Assembly: GCA_013152795.1 (NCBI GenBank)
Contig: JAADFS010000136.1
Location: 1-15,088, forward strand
Direction: 5' to 3'
Source: Deferribacteres bacterium
Lineage (GTDB): Bacteria; Nitrospirota; Thermodesulfovibrionia; UBA6902
Length of the DNA stretch: 15,088 nucleotides
The notes under the pieces were generated by a model. That model was not told the origin of the DNA and made no database searches. It worked only from the letters and a program-made list of their open reading frames with translations. The position numbers and the translations under genes are program-made. The first letter of the stretch is position 1; each line of letters opens with the position of its first letter. This document shows, one piece after another, positions 1-6,494 of the stretch.

Positions 1-681
1 GGGCACGAGCCGATACTTCAGATGACCTGCAGGGACCGCAACCGCATCGGCCTGCAGTCGGACCTGCTCGGCGCAAGCGTGCTGGGAATCAAAAATGTTC
101 TGTGCATGACCGGCGACCATCCTGATGCAGGAGACCACAAGGGCGCAAAGGCCGTATACGATATTGAATCCGTCCAACTTCTCAGGGTCGTTGATTCCCT
201 CAATAACGGCAGGGACATGATGGGCAATGAAATGAAAGGGGCAACCGATTTCTTCCAGGGCGCTGTGGTAACCCCGGAGGCAAACCCCATTGAACCCCAG
301 CTTATGAAGTTCGAAAAGAAAGTCGAGGCCGGAGCAAAATTTTTTCAGACCCAGGCGATTTATGATATTGACAAGTTCAGGGAATTCATGAAGTATGCAA
401 GAAAGTTTCCCATTAAAGTGCTCGCAGGTCTCGTTCTCCTGAAGAGTGCGGGAATGGCGAATTACATGAATAAGTTTGTTCCTGGCATCACGGTGCCTTC
501 CGATCTCATTGAGGAGTTGAAGGCAGCCGGAAAAGAAAATGCACTTGATGCGGGAATAAATATTGCGGCGCGCCATATCAAGCAGTTGCGTGATGAAAAA
601 ATATGTGACGGCGTTCATATAATGGCCATCGGCGCTGAAGACAAGGTGCCGCTCATCATGGAAAGGGCGGGGCTGTTATGA
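1..681 (+). CDS. metF: Methylenetetrahydrofolate reductase (MetF family), 5' end missing
   Basis: The reading frame is open from the first base and ends with TGA at 679-681, so about 226 C-terminal residues are present; family members are usually near 290-310, so the start lies outside the window. The family reduces 5,10-methylene-THF to 5-methyl-THF with a flavin-binding TIM barrel in the cytoplasm. Visible family blocks are MTCRDRNRIGLQSDLLGA (encoded from base 22), the following NVLCMTGDHPDAGDH stretch and the later AGAKFFQTQAIYD segment, all typical of MetF. In anaerobes this enzyme serves methionine synthesis or the methyl branch of the Wood-Ljungdahl pathway; nothing visible here decides between them. 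The next gene begins almost directly after the stop codon, so the two are probably cotranscribed. The family assignment is firm; the exact physiological electron donor is not known. Confidence 0.93.
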   Translation, partial: GHEPILQMTCRDRNRIGLQSDLLGASVLGIKNVLCMTGDHPDAGDHKGAKAVYDIESVQLLRVVDSLNNGRDMMGNEMKGATDFFQGAVVTPEANPIEPQLMKFEKKVEAGAKFFQTQAIYDIDKFREFMKYARKFPIKVLAGLVLLKSAGMANYMNKFVPGITVPSDLIEELKAAGKENALDAGINIAARHIKQLRDEKICDGVHIMAIGAEDKVPLIMERAGLL

Positions 682-682
682 G

Positions 683-973
683 TTGAACATGCCGACCTCC
701 GGAACAAAAAAAATGCTTCGCCGCATCGGGCTTTACGCAATGATAGGGGTTGCCGCTCTCTTTCATTTCATGGTCACATTCGTTGTTATATTGTTCGTAT
801 TAAGTACGGTTAATATAGCAAATCAGAAGTTTCTTCACATAGGTAATACAGCCACCTTCGAAAAGGCGGTGGCAGCCCTTATCTTTATTATTTCGGCGAT
901 CTTTTTCCTGAGGTCCGTAAAGAGAATCTCCCGCTTTATCAGACTTGTGATATTCAAGGACCCCGCGGCATAG
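683..973 (+). CDS. Small two-helix membrane protein, unknown function
   Basis: I do not recognise this family. The product is about 96 residues with two strongly hydrophobic segments, roughly residues 15-40 and 62-80, separated by a short polar stretch, and with a basic C-terminus (KRISRFIRLVIFKDP). This predicts a small inner-membrane protein. The start is uncertain: TTG at 683 lies about 10 bases after a GGGCGGGG purine tract, while ATG at 689 is six bases further on; either gives the same mature helices. It lies between metF (1-base gap) and lgt (11-base gap) on the same strand, so it is probably translated from a shared message. No function is inferred from position alone. Confidence 0.7.
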   Translation: MNMPTSGTKKMLRRIGLYAMIGVAALFHFMVTFVVILFVLSTVNIANQKFLHIGNTATFEKAVAALIFIISAIFFLRSVKRISRFIRLVIFKDPAA

Positions 974-984
974 GGCGTGTTTAA

Positions 985-1830
985 ATGGCAAATGACTTCA
1001 TAAATTTCTGGCAGCACATCCCGGAGCATATCAAGCCTTACATTATCCGTATCGGGGAATTTCAGATACGCTACTACGGGCTGATGTATGTGGTCGCTTT
1101 TGCCGCTGTATACCTGCTGTCAGCCTACAGGCTGAAAAAGAAAGAGTATGACTATCCCAGGGAGACGGTCGACAATTACTTTGTATGGGCCATACTCGGG
1201 CTCATGCTCGGGGCACGCATCGGATATGTTGTCTTTTACAATCTTGATTACTATCTTGCGCATCCTCTGGAGATATTCCTGCCCTTCAGCTTTTCGGGAG
1301 GTTTTCACTTCACGGGTCTTGCGGGGATGTCTTACCACGGCGGTCTGATCGGCGTGATCTTGGCCTCTGCGTTGTTCTGTTACAGGTACAAGGTGAATTT
1401 CTGGAGATTCGGGGACTTTCTCATCCCGTCGATCCCCCTTGGATACACATTCGGCAGAATAGGAAATTTCATCAACGGCGAACTGTACGGGCGCGTCACG
1501 TCAGTGCCGTGGGGCATGTATTTCCCGCTTGACAGGACCAACCAGCTCAGGCATCCGTCGCAGTTGTACGAGGCGTTTTTCGAGGGAATCTTCCTGTTTC
1601 TCATTCTCTGGAAAATCCGCAACCGGAAGTTTTTTGACGGTTTTTTTCTTGCACTGTATATCATCGGATACGGAACCGTGAGGTTCTTCATAGAATTCGT
1701 CCGCGAACCGGACAGCCAGCTCGGGCTGTTTTTCGGGTTCCTGAGCATGGGCCAGATACTCTGCCTTTTCATGATACTGGCCGGAGCCGGAACCGGTATT
1801 ATTATTGCCAGGCGGAGAGAGCGGCGGTAG
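985..1830 (+). CDS. lgt: Prolipoprotein diacylglyceryl transferase
   Basis: Lgt moves diacylglycerol from phosphatidylglycerol to the lipobox cysteine of prolipoproteins, the first step of lipoprotein maturation in the inner membrane. The 281-residue product has the normal family length and several hydrophobic helices. Family landmarks are all present: SYHGGLIG with the conserved His near residue 118, the Lgt signature GRIGNFINGELYGR at about 157-170, HPSQLYE near 190-196, and RFFIEFVREPD near 233-243 with the C-terminal arginine region. The C-terminus ends in the basic run ARRRERR, as expected for a cytoplasmic tail. The ATG at 985 is the first start after the preceding stop; the ribosome-binding site is weak. 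It is the last gene of the metF-membrane protein-lgt run, and a palindromic repeat begins six bases after its stop. Confidence 0.97.
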   Translation: MANDFINFWQHIPEHIKPYIIRIGEFQIRYYGLMYVVAFAAVYLLSAYRLKKKEYDYPRETVDNYFVWAILGLMLGARIGYVVFYNLDYYLAHPLEIFLPFSFSGGFHFTGLAGMSYHGGLIGVILASALFCYRYKVNFWRFGDFLIPSIPLGYTFGRIGNFINGELYGRVTSVPWGMYFPLDRTNQLRHPSQLYEAFFEGIFLFLILWKIRNRKFFDGFFLALYIIGYGTVRFFIEFVREPDSQLGLFFGFLSMGQILCLFMILAGAGTGIIIARRRERR

Positions 1831-1835
1831 TTCAT

Positions 1836-1899
1836 CTTAATATTGCATAAACGGGCAGAGGAGTCTGCCCTGCCCGCAGTATTTTATGTCACTGTAAGG
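1836..1899. repeat. Short palindromic dispersed repeat, copy 1
   Basis: This 64-bp unit has imperfect inverted ends: CTTAATATTGCATAA on the left, and TTATGTCACTGTAAGG on the right, which reads CCTTACAGTGACATAA on the other strand. The centre contains a hairpin with GGGCAGA at 1853-1859, loop GGAG, and TCTGCCC at 1864-1870. The same layout recurs at 1968, 5575, 6175, 8253, 8958, 13284 and 13406. It lies six bases after the lgt stop, so when transcribed it would place a 7-bp hairpin at the 3' end of that message. Confidence 0.85.
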
Positions 1900-1936
1900 C
1901 CTATGCAACTGCATGGATTATTTGCCTCCGCCAATG

Positions 1937-1945
1937 TGTTATAAT
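1937..1945 (+). promoter_or_regulatory. Possible extended -10 promoter element between repeat copies
   Basis: TGTTATAAT at 1937-1945 matches an extended -10 box (TG-N-TATAAT). A poor -35 candidate, TTATTT, lies 16 bases upstream at 1918-1923. If active it would transcribe repeat copy 2 and the FKBP gene. This is seen by eye only and the -35 match is weak. Confidence 0.3.
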
Positions 1946-1967
1946 TGTGGGAAGTGCGGTATGTTAT

Positions 1968-2074
1968 CCTTAATGTGGCATAAGCAGGCAGAGGAGTCTG
2001 CCGGAAAACCTTTATAAAGCGATAAGATATTGGAAATATGCCACTGTAAGGCCTATGGCCACTGTAAGATAAGG
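1968..2074. repeat. Short palindromic dispersed repeat, copy 2, long form
   Basis: The unit at 1968-2051 (84 bp) starts CCTTAATGTGGCATAA and ends GCCACTGTAAGG, which are inverted ends of each other with mismatches. The centre has GGCAGAGGAGTCTGCC, a 6-bp hairpin with a four-base loop, followed by GGAAAACCTTTATAAAGCGA. A second partial copy of the right end, GGCCACTGTAAGATAAGG, follows at 2057-2074. The internal TTTATAAAGCGAT block is shared, inverted, with copy 8 at 13406-13494, so there appear to be a short form and a long form of the family. Confidence 0.85.
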
Positions 2075-2089
2075 TTTATGCAATTGCAG

Positions 2090-2095
2090 TATAAT
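2090..2095 (+). promoter_or_regulatory. Possible -10 box upstream of the FKBP gene
   Basis: A perfect TATAAT lies at 2090-2095, 49 bases before the FKBP start codon, but I see no acceptable -35 hexamer at 16-18 bases. It is a candidate only. The strong ribosome-binding site GAGGAGG at 2131-2137, six bases before ATG 2144, fixes the downstream start. Confidence 0.35.
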
Positions 2096-2143
2096 GGAAG
2101 GGAAAATTTCTGTACTATAAAAACTTAACAGAGGAGGAAATCA

Positions 2144-2572
2144 ATGCAGGCAAAGGATGGAGACAGGGTGAAGGTGCATTACACTTTAAAGGACGCAAAT
2201 GGAAACGTGGTCGAGACATCGGTAAATACGGCCCCGATAGAGTTTACCATCGGCGAGGGGACAGCGATTCCGGGCTTTGAGAGGGGAATCGTCGGCATGT
2301 CCGCAAATGAGACAAAGACAATAACAATTCCACCGGAAGATGCCTACGGTCCGCGTGATGAAAGAAAGGTCTTTGAATTCAGGAGGGAAAACGCCCCCGC
2401 GGATTTTGATCCTCAAATCGGCCAGACCGTTCAGATGCATAAACCGGACGGGAGCTCTTTCTTTGTAACCGTAATAGACCGCACCGAAAACGGCTTCATG
2501 ATGGATGCGAATCATCCCCTTGCCGGCAAGGAGCTGATCTTTGATCTGGAACTGGTGGAAATAGTCGGATAA
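2144..2572 (+). CDS. FKBP-type peptidyl-prolyl isomerase, SlyD-like
   Basis: This cytoplasmic prolyl isomerase/chaperone catalyses cis-trans isomerisation of X-Pro bonds; SlyD-type members also have a chaperone flap. The 142-residue protein shows the FKBP N-terminal strand (GDRVKVHYTLKDANGNVVETS), the active-site region with IGEGTAIPGFERGIVGM near residues 36-52, and PEDAYGPRD near 64-72. The segment from about 73 to 125 is the inserted flap domain of the SlyD class, closed by DANHPLAGKELIFDLELVEI. The histidine-rich metal-binding tail of Escherichia coli SlyD is absent; the protein ends soon after the last strand. Start ATG 2144 has an excellent ribosome-binding site (GAGGAGG, six-base spacing). 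panB follows five bases after the stop, so the two are probably one transcript, although no functional link is known to me. Confidence 0.95.
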   Translation: MQAKDGDRVKVHYTLKDANGNVVETSVNTAPIEFTIGEGTAIPGFERGIVGMSANETKTITIPPEDAYGPRDERKVFEFRRENAPADFDPQIGQTVQMHKPDGSSFFVTVIDRTENGFMMDANHPLAGKELIFDLELVEIVG

Positions 2573-2577
2573 CTAAC

Positions 2578-3378
2578 ATGCCAGCTTTTACAATCCAGGA
2601 TTTTCTGGCAAAGAAACGAAACGGAGGGAAAATCACTATGCTTACGGCATATGATTATCCCTTTGCGCGTATCGTGGATGAGGCGGGCATAGACGCTGTT
2701 CTTGTGGGGGATTCCCTGGGCATGGTCGTGCAGGGACTGGAAAACACGCTGCCCGTGACCATGGATGAAATGATCTACCATACAAGGATAGTCTCAAGGG
2801 CCGTCAGAAACGCCATGGTGATAGGGGATATGCCTTTTATGTCCTACCACACGGGCATTTCCGATGCCGTAAGGAACGCCGGGAGGTTTCTCAAGGAGGC
2901 AGGCGCCTCCGCAGTCAAAATGGAAGGCGGCGCGGAAATCGCCGGACACATCAGGGCCATGACCAAATCAGACATACCTGTAATGGCGCATATCGGCCTT
3001 ACACCGCAGTCCATCCACAGGATGGGAGGATACAAGGTTCAGGGAAAGACGGAAGAAGCGGCGAAAAAATTAGTGGAAGAAGCGCATGTTATTGAGGATG
3101 CGGGTGCATTCGCCCTGTTGCTGGAAGCCATTCCCATGGACCTTGCGCGGAGGATCACGGAAGAGCTCTCAATCCCCACCATAGGCATAGGGGCGGGAGT
3201 TCACTGCGACGGTCAGGTGCTTGTTCTTTACGACGTTATCGGCCTGTTCGAGAGATTCGTCCCCCGGTTCGTAAAGCAATACGCAAATATCAGGAAAGAG
3301 GCGTTAGAGGCGGTTAAAACATATAAAGCGGAAATAGAAAAAGGAATATTTCCCTCAGAGGAGCATAGTTTCAAGTAG
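2578..3378 (+). CDS. panB: 3-methyl-2-oxobutanoate hydroxymethyltransferase
   Basis: PanB transfers a hydroxymethyl group from 5,10-methylene-THF to 2-oxoisovalerate (3-methyl-2-oxobutanoate), giving ketopantoate, the first committed step of pantothenate and CoA synthesis. The 266-residue protein has the normal length. Metal and substrate positions of the family are visible: VGDSLGMV with Asp45, GDMPFMSY with Asp84, KMEGG with Lys114 and Glu116, HIGLTPQ near 138-144, and LLEAIP with the general-base Glu183. IGIGAGVHCDGQVLVLYD near 202-219 is another family hallmark. The start ATG 2578 follows the FKBP stop by five bases. Its 3' end overlaps the 3' end of the convergent phosphatase gene by 24 bases. 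panC and panD are not in the window. Confidence 0.97.
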   Translation: MPAFTIQDFLAKKRNGGKITMLTAYDYPFARIVDEAGIDAVLVGDSLGMVVQGLENTLPVTMDEMIYHTRIVSRAVRNAMVIGDMPFMSYHTGISDAVRNAGRFLKEAGASAVKMEGGAEIAGHIRAMTKSDIPVMAHIGLTPQSIHRMGGYKVQGKTEEAAKKLVEEAHVIEDAGAFALLLEAIPMDLARRITEELSIPTIGIGAGVHCDGQVLVLYDVIGLFERFVPRFVKQYANIRKEALEAVKTYKAEIEKGIFPSEEHSFK

Positions 3379-4194
3379 TTTTATTACAGCACGGTTCCAT
3401 CCCTCAGGCCCGGGGCCGTCAGCCTTGATACAGCCTTCAACCTCTCTGAGAATCTGTGGATTGCAGCTCCCGTCGTTTTTCCTGATGACGATAGGGTAAT
3501 CGACTTTTTTCAGCATCTCTATGTCGTTGGGGCTGTCGCCGAGAGCGGCTGTGACGACAGCGCCGTACTGCCCTTTATACAGTTGTTTCAATATCTCCAC
3601 CGCCCTGCCCTTATCGTTGTTACCTGTCAAATGTAACAGTTCTCCCTGTGTATAATTAAGTCCTTTGGACCGGATTCGCTGCAGGAGTTTTCTCAGTGCC
3701 GTTTCATCTCCCTTGAACTTAAACGGTTCATCAAAATCCCTACGTGCCGCCAGTGCCGCCTCAGAAATCTCCAGACCCGTCAGAGCCGCTATCTCCGTGC
3801 TGCTCATATCGCCGAATCCGGTAATATCAAATCCCTCCGAACGCAGTTCCTCCAGTGCCTTTCTCAACGCGGCATAGTCCGTCCCGAGCTTTATTACAAT
3901 ATAATCGCCCGACCCCCGCGTCCCGGGGGCGCGGCCCAAGATTTCAGGTCTGAAATAATTTTCCGGTATAAAAATACCACCGCCGTTTTCAGAAATAAAC
4001 GGATGGGTGTTTTCAAGCCGCATTCTGTAACGCTCGATTTCCGCCCGTGTTTTGCTGGAGCATAATACAAGGGGTATCTTTTTTTCTTTGATCAGTTCAA
4101 GGGCGGGCAGTGCCTTTTTAAAGGAGTATTCACTGTCAAGAAGTGTCCCGTCCATATCTGTAAATATTATCAGGTTCTTTTTCCGGGCTTTCAT
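3355..4194 (-). CDS. HAD-IIB phosphatase, mannosyl-3-phosphoglycerate phosphatase family
   Basis: The family dephosphorylates mannosyl- (or glucosyl-) 3-phosphoglycerate to the compatible solute mannosylglycerate. HAD motifs are visible: FTDMDGTLLD near residues 11-20 with the two catalytic aspartates, motif II in VLCSSKTRAEI, the SENGGGIFIPENYF block typical of this subfamily, a lysine in NNDKGRAVEIL, and the metal-binding GDSPNDIEMLKK near the C-terminus. I chose ATG 4194 (279 residues) because GGAAAG lies five bases upstream of it; a GTG at 4200 would add two residues but sits directly against that site. No partner synthase (MpgS) is in the window, so the actual substrate is inferred from the family and could be another sugar phosphate. 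The gene ends inside the 3' end of panB on the other strand. Confidence 0.85.
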   Translation of the reverse strand: MKARKKNLIIFTDMDGTLLDSEYSFKKALPALELIKEKKIPLVLCSSKTRAEIERYRMRLENTHPFISENGGGIFIPENYFRPEILGRAPGTRGSGDYIVIKLGTDYAALRKALEELRSEGFDITGFGDMSSTEIAALTGLEISEAALAARRDFDEPFKFKGDETALRKLLQRIRSKGLNYTQGELLHLTGNNDKGRAVEILKQLYKGQYGAVVTAALGDSPNDIEMLKKVDYPIVIRKNDGSCNPQILREVEGCIKADGPGPEGWNRAVIKLLETMLL

Positions 4195-4361
4195 TTTCAC
4201 TTTCCATCATACAGCCAGGGCAAGTATAATATCTTACATCAGCGGTGAACTGAATTTCTTTCTACCCTTGTAAAAAAAGACAGTTTTTAGTATACTACAA
4301 TTTCTGGTTTATTTAAGTAGATGCGCCGTATAGGTATTCAGGACGGCGAGAGTAAATCGGC

Positions 4362-4411
4362 AAAAAAAATTTTTTTCATCTATTGCATTAATCGTTCATA
4401 AGTAGTATTAT
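4362..4411 (+). promoter_or_regulatory. Sigma-70-type promoter with UP-element-like tract
   Basis: TTGCAT at 4383-4388 and TATTAT at 4406-4411 are separated by exactly 17 bases, each matching the sigma-70 consensus at most positions. Directly upstream lies an A8T7 tract at 4362-4376, placed where an UP element would be. Initiation is expected near 4418. No coding region follows; instead a structured segment and two terminator-like hairpins follow, so the promoter is read as that of a small RNA. Confidence 0.6.
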
Positions 4412-4417
4412 AGAGAA

Positions 4418-4570
4418 GACAGCAGTTAATAAAGAGAGAGTTTGGTAGATATTTCTCATAAAGGATGCTGACACCTGAGTAAAAAGGTTTTCCCTGCCTA
4501 TGCTGAGAGCCCAACCTTTTACTTCAGCCATGTCCCCTAAATATGGGTCAGCATCCTTTATTTTTTCTTT
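4418..4570 (+). ncRNA. Candidate structured small RNA with three-way junction
   Basis: The segment from the predicted start near 4418 to the U-run at 4561-4570 has no convincing open reading frame. A perfect 15-bp stem pairs ATAAAGGATGCTGAC (4458-4472) with GTCAGCATCCTTTAT (4547-4561). Inside it are two further hairpins: CTGAGTAAAAAGGTT (4475-4489) with AACCTTTTACTTCAG (4513-4527, one small bulge), and CCATG (4528-4532) with TATGG (4542-4546). Together these make a three-way junction ending in TTTTTTCTTTT, which would also act as an intrinsic terminator. I do not recognise the family: 4.5S, 6S, tmRNA, RNase P and the riboswitch cores I know do not fit. It could also be an unusually large terminator or a small inverted-repeat element. 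Confidence 0.5.
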
Positions 4571-4598
4571 TAAATCCCGGTAGTTATCTCTATCATAT

Positions 4599-4635
4599 AC
4601 GAAAGTATGCCCTTTCGGCCTGCTTTCGTTTTTTT
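4599..4635 (+). terminator. Intrinsic terminator
   Basis: ACGAAAGTA (4599-4607) pairs with TGCTTTCGT (4621-4629) as a 9-bp stem with one G-U pair, and a seven-T run follows at 4629-4635. This is a textbook rho-independent terminator on the plus strand. It lies 29 bases after the U-run of the structured RNA candidate, so it either backs up that terminator or ends a longer form of the RNA (about 215 bases). Confidence 0.75.
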
Positions 4636-4696
4636 CTTCTCAACCGGCAGACTGTAACCTTAAAAATCTAAAATTTAATTTTATCAAGTCCGTTGA

Positions 4697-4737
4697 AAAA
4701 AAATATACTGTCATTTCTGACAGGTGACTTTTTATAT
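4697..4737 (-). terminator. Intrinsic terminator of the J-domain/PilZ gene
   Basis: Read on the minus strand, CTGTCA-GAAA-TGACAG forms a 6-bp hairpin with a four-base loop, followed by TATATTTTTTTTC. It lies about 70 bases after the stop of the J-domain/PilZ gene and is oriented to end that transcript. The left flank, AGTCACCTGTCA, is repeated exactly at 6838-6849 next to another hairpin. Confidence 0.65.
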
Positions 4738-4798
4738 TGTTTTAGGTTATAACATAAGTTTACGATTTAATCTGTATGCAGGTATGTCGGGTGAAAGT

Positions 4799-5494
4799 TC
4801 AGGCGAGGGTGGAAATAAACGCCCCTTTTGTTTTTGCAAAGGCAACGGTTAAAAACTGGACGCCGACAGCATAACATATCTTCCCGTGAACTTCTCTTTC
4901 CTGGTAATTTGTCACTCTGGCGGTAGCTTTCAATAAGGGACTGCTCAGCCGGATGGTCGATTCCTCTCTCAGCATCTCATTGCACACAAACCTGACTCCG
5001 CCGGTGGAGATATCTATCATTTCCGCGGTTTGCGCTTTCTCAGGCCGTGAATAATAGTACCGGAGCTTTCCCGGCCTTCTGATCCGCCATAATGAGCGCC
5101 GTTGCAGCCGGTTGAATGCCTCATGGTCACCGTCCGGCTCCAGAGGGCTTCTGCATACAGGGCAGCCTTCGCCGGATTCCGTGTGTCGTGCCAGGGGCCT
5201 TTTGCAGAAAGGACAGGAAATGCTGGTGACGGATTTCCTTTTAAAATCTTTATCTGGAAATGGTTTTTTAATATATGTCTCAAAAAGCCTTTTATCGTAT
5301 TCCGCACGTTTATCGGCATCCCGGAGGGTCTCATATGCTTCATTCAGGATACCGGCATTCCACTGATCACCGCCAAGATCAGGATGCTGTTTCAACTCCC
5401 GCATAAGAGCGCGGTAACTCGCCCTGATGACCTCAAAGGGGGCATCGGGTTGAACCTGAAGAATACGGTAGTAGTTGCGCCGGTTTTTCATCAT
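4799..5494 (-). CDS. J-domain / zinc-ribbon / PilZ fusion protein
   Basis: This 231-residue protein joins three modules. Residues 7-70 form a J domain with the HPD motif at 37-39 (QHPDLGGD), the part that stimulates Hsp70 ATPase. Residues 94-114 hold paired CxxC motifs (C94, C97, C111, C114), a likely zinc ribbon. Residues about 130-225 resemble a PilZ domain: RSLWR at 133-137 fits RxxxR and DISTGG at 161-166 fits DxSxxG, the two parts of the cyclic-di-GMP-binding signature. This suggests a cytoplasmic protein linking cyclic-di-GMP to an Hsp70 machine, but that role is inference. ATG 5494 is the first of two adjacent ATGs. A TATAAT on the minus strand at 5539-5544 may be its -10 box, with a weak -35. 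A terminator follows at 4697-4737. Confidence 0.85.
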   Translation of the reverse strand: MMKNRRNYYRILQVQPDAPFEVIRASYRALMRELKQHPDLGGDQWNAGILNEAYETLRDADKRAEYDKRLFETYIKKPFPDKDFKRKSVTSISCPFCKRPLARHTESGEGCPVCRSPLEPDGDHEAFNRLQRRSLWRIRRPGKLRYYYSRPEKAQTAEMIDISTGGVRFVCNEMLREESTIRLSSPLLKATARVTNYQEREVHGKICYAVGVQFLTVAFAKTKGAFISTLA

Positions 5495-5574
5495 AAAAGT
5501 GGCATCAAAATATCGTTGTAAATCATTCCTCTCGCAAGATTATATAACAGGGCTGTCATATAATCCACCCCAAC

Positions 5575-5638
5575 CCTACAGTGGCATAAGATACCGTCGG
5601 CGGGGCAGACTCTTCTGCCCGTTTATGCAACATTTATG
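5575..5638. repeat. Short palindromic dispersed repeat, copy 3
   Basis: This unit has the cleanest short form: CCTACAGTGGCATAA on the left, a hairpin GGGCAGA (5603-5609), CTCT, TCTGCCC (5614-5620), and GTTTATGCAACATTTATG on the right, which is an imperfect inverted copy of the left end. It lies between the divergently transcribed J-domain/PilZ gene and fxsA. Confidence 0.85.
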
Positions 5639-5755
5639 ATTGACACTTTCATGTCCGGGATGATAGTTTATAACTATCTCTGATGTCTGCCAAAGGTATT
5701 ACCAGCTCGTCTGCTGCCTTTTACAGCCATTGCGGGTAAAAAAGACGTTTTGTGT

Positions 5756-5764
5756 TGTTATAAT
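5756..5764 (+). promoter_or_regulatory. Extended -10 promoter of fxsA
   Basis: TGTTATAAT at 5756-5764 is a perfect extended -10 element (TG-N-TATAAT), which can work with a weak -35; none is obvious at 16-18 bases. The predicted start near 5771 leaves a leader of only about 11 bases before ATG 5782. Confidence 0.5.
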
Positions 5765-5781
5765 TAAGGTATAGGTTAAGA

Positions 5782-6174
5782 ATGCTGTTCAAATTATTCT
5801 TGCTGTTTATTATAGTGCCTGTTGCTGAATTGGCGCTTTTAATAAAAATCGGCACATTTATAGGCACTTTCAATACAATACTTATAGTAATACTTACAGC
5901 CATCATCGGCGCGCACATGGTCAAATCCGAGGGGATCGGGGTCATGTACCGTATCCGGAAAAATATGGATGAAGGAATATTTCCCGCCGAGGAGCTGATC
6001 GACGGCATGATGATCCTCATTGCAGGGGCGCTGCTCCTGACACCCGGATTTCTGACTGATTCCGCAGGCTTTTTAATGGTCTTTCCTGTTTCAAGGGACT
6101 ATATCAAAAAAATCGCAAGACGCTATATCAAAAAGAAAATGTCCCCTGACGAAATCGAAATACACCTCTCTTAA
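5782..6174 (+). CDS. fxsA: FxsA family membrane protein
   Basis: The 130-residue product matches FxsA, an inner-membrane protein named in Escherichia coli for suppressing F exclusion of phage T7; its normal cellular job is unclear. Family features are visible: an N-terminal helix (LFKLFLLFIIVPVAELALLI), a second helix with FNTILIVILTAIIGAHMVKSEG, the motif around EELIDGMMILIAGALLLTPGFLTD (residues 70-94), and a basic C-terminus after FPVSRDYIKK. Length is ordinary for the family. It stands alone on this strand, preceded by an extended -10 element and followed immediately by repeat copy 4, which separates it from a convergent cysteine-rich gene. Confidence 0.93.
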   Translation: MLFKLFLLFIIVPVAELALLIKIGTFIGTFNTILIVILTAIIGAHMVKSEGIGVMYRIRKNMDEGIFPAEELIDGMMILIAGALLLTPGFLTDSAGFLMVFPVSRDYIKKIARRYIKKKMSPDEIEIHLS

Positions 6175-6217
6175 CCTTGCAGTGGCATAAAAAATATCGC
6201 TTGCGGGCAGGCGGACT
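6175..6217. repeat. Short palindromic dispersed repeat, copy 4 (partial)
   Basis: CCTTGCAGTGGCATAA begins directly after the fxsA stop and continues into ATATCGCTTGCGGGCAGG, almost identical to copy 6 at 8958. The right half is lost or too diverged to see. It fills the whole gap between fxsA and the convergent cysteine-rich gene, whose stop lies at its right edge. Confidence 0.75.
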
Positions 6218-6452
6218 ATACGCTGTAGAGCCTGAAAATTTCCTTTCTTGTCGGACAGTTACAGACATAGGAATATCCAAAAGCATTCTTGTAATCACAC
6301 AACTTATTGCTCCGGGGTTTAATGAAAAGAATTTTGTTGTAAATATTGTCTTCCACTTCGCAAAGACAATCTTTCACGCCGGATAAACAGGAGAAATTTT
6401 CTCTGCATTTAACAGTCTCATGTAAGACCTCTGTATCTATCTTATATTCCAC
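6216..6452 (-). CDS. Small cysteine-rich protein, unknown function
   Basis: I cannot name this protein. The 78-residue product has seven cysteines (16, 22, 29, 31, 52, 64, 66) including CLC and CNC pairs and ends in a basic PTRKEIFRLYSV tail; it has no hydrophobic segment, which suggests a soluble metal- or Fe-S-binding protein (inference). I chose GTG 6452, giving MEYKIDTEV at the start, because AAGGAG lies eight bases upstream on the minus strand. A GTG at 6470 would add six residues but places that ribosome-binding site inside the gene. It follows another small cysteine-rich gene with a gap of about 40 bases, probably the same transcript. Base composition here is richer in A+T than in the flanking genes. 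Confidence 0.65.
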   Translation of the reverse strand: MEYKIDTEVLHETVKCRENFSCLSGVKDCLCEVEDNIYNKILFIKPRSNKLCDYKNAFGYSYVCNCPTRKEIFRLYSV

Positions 6453-6494
6453 TCTGATTACTCCTTGCACGAAATGATTATTTACCGGTGGATA

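Noticed and set aside
4324..4376. Hairpin CGCCGT/ACGGCG upstream of the A8T7 tract as a terminator
   Set aside because: The six-base stem is separated from the T-run by 21 bases including an A-run; the tract fits better as an UP element of the promoter at 4383-4411.
4475..4527. GCTGAGAG motif, recalling the TPP riboswitch core
   Set aside because: The second conserved TPP arm and its spacing are missing and no thiamine gene follows; the match is probably chance.
5102..5521. Plus-strand reading frame of 139 codons across the J-domain/PilZ gene
   Set aside because: The opposite strand encodes recognisable HPD, CxxC and PilZ motifs; this frame has none and no start signal.
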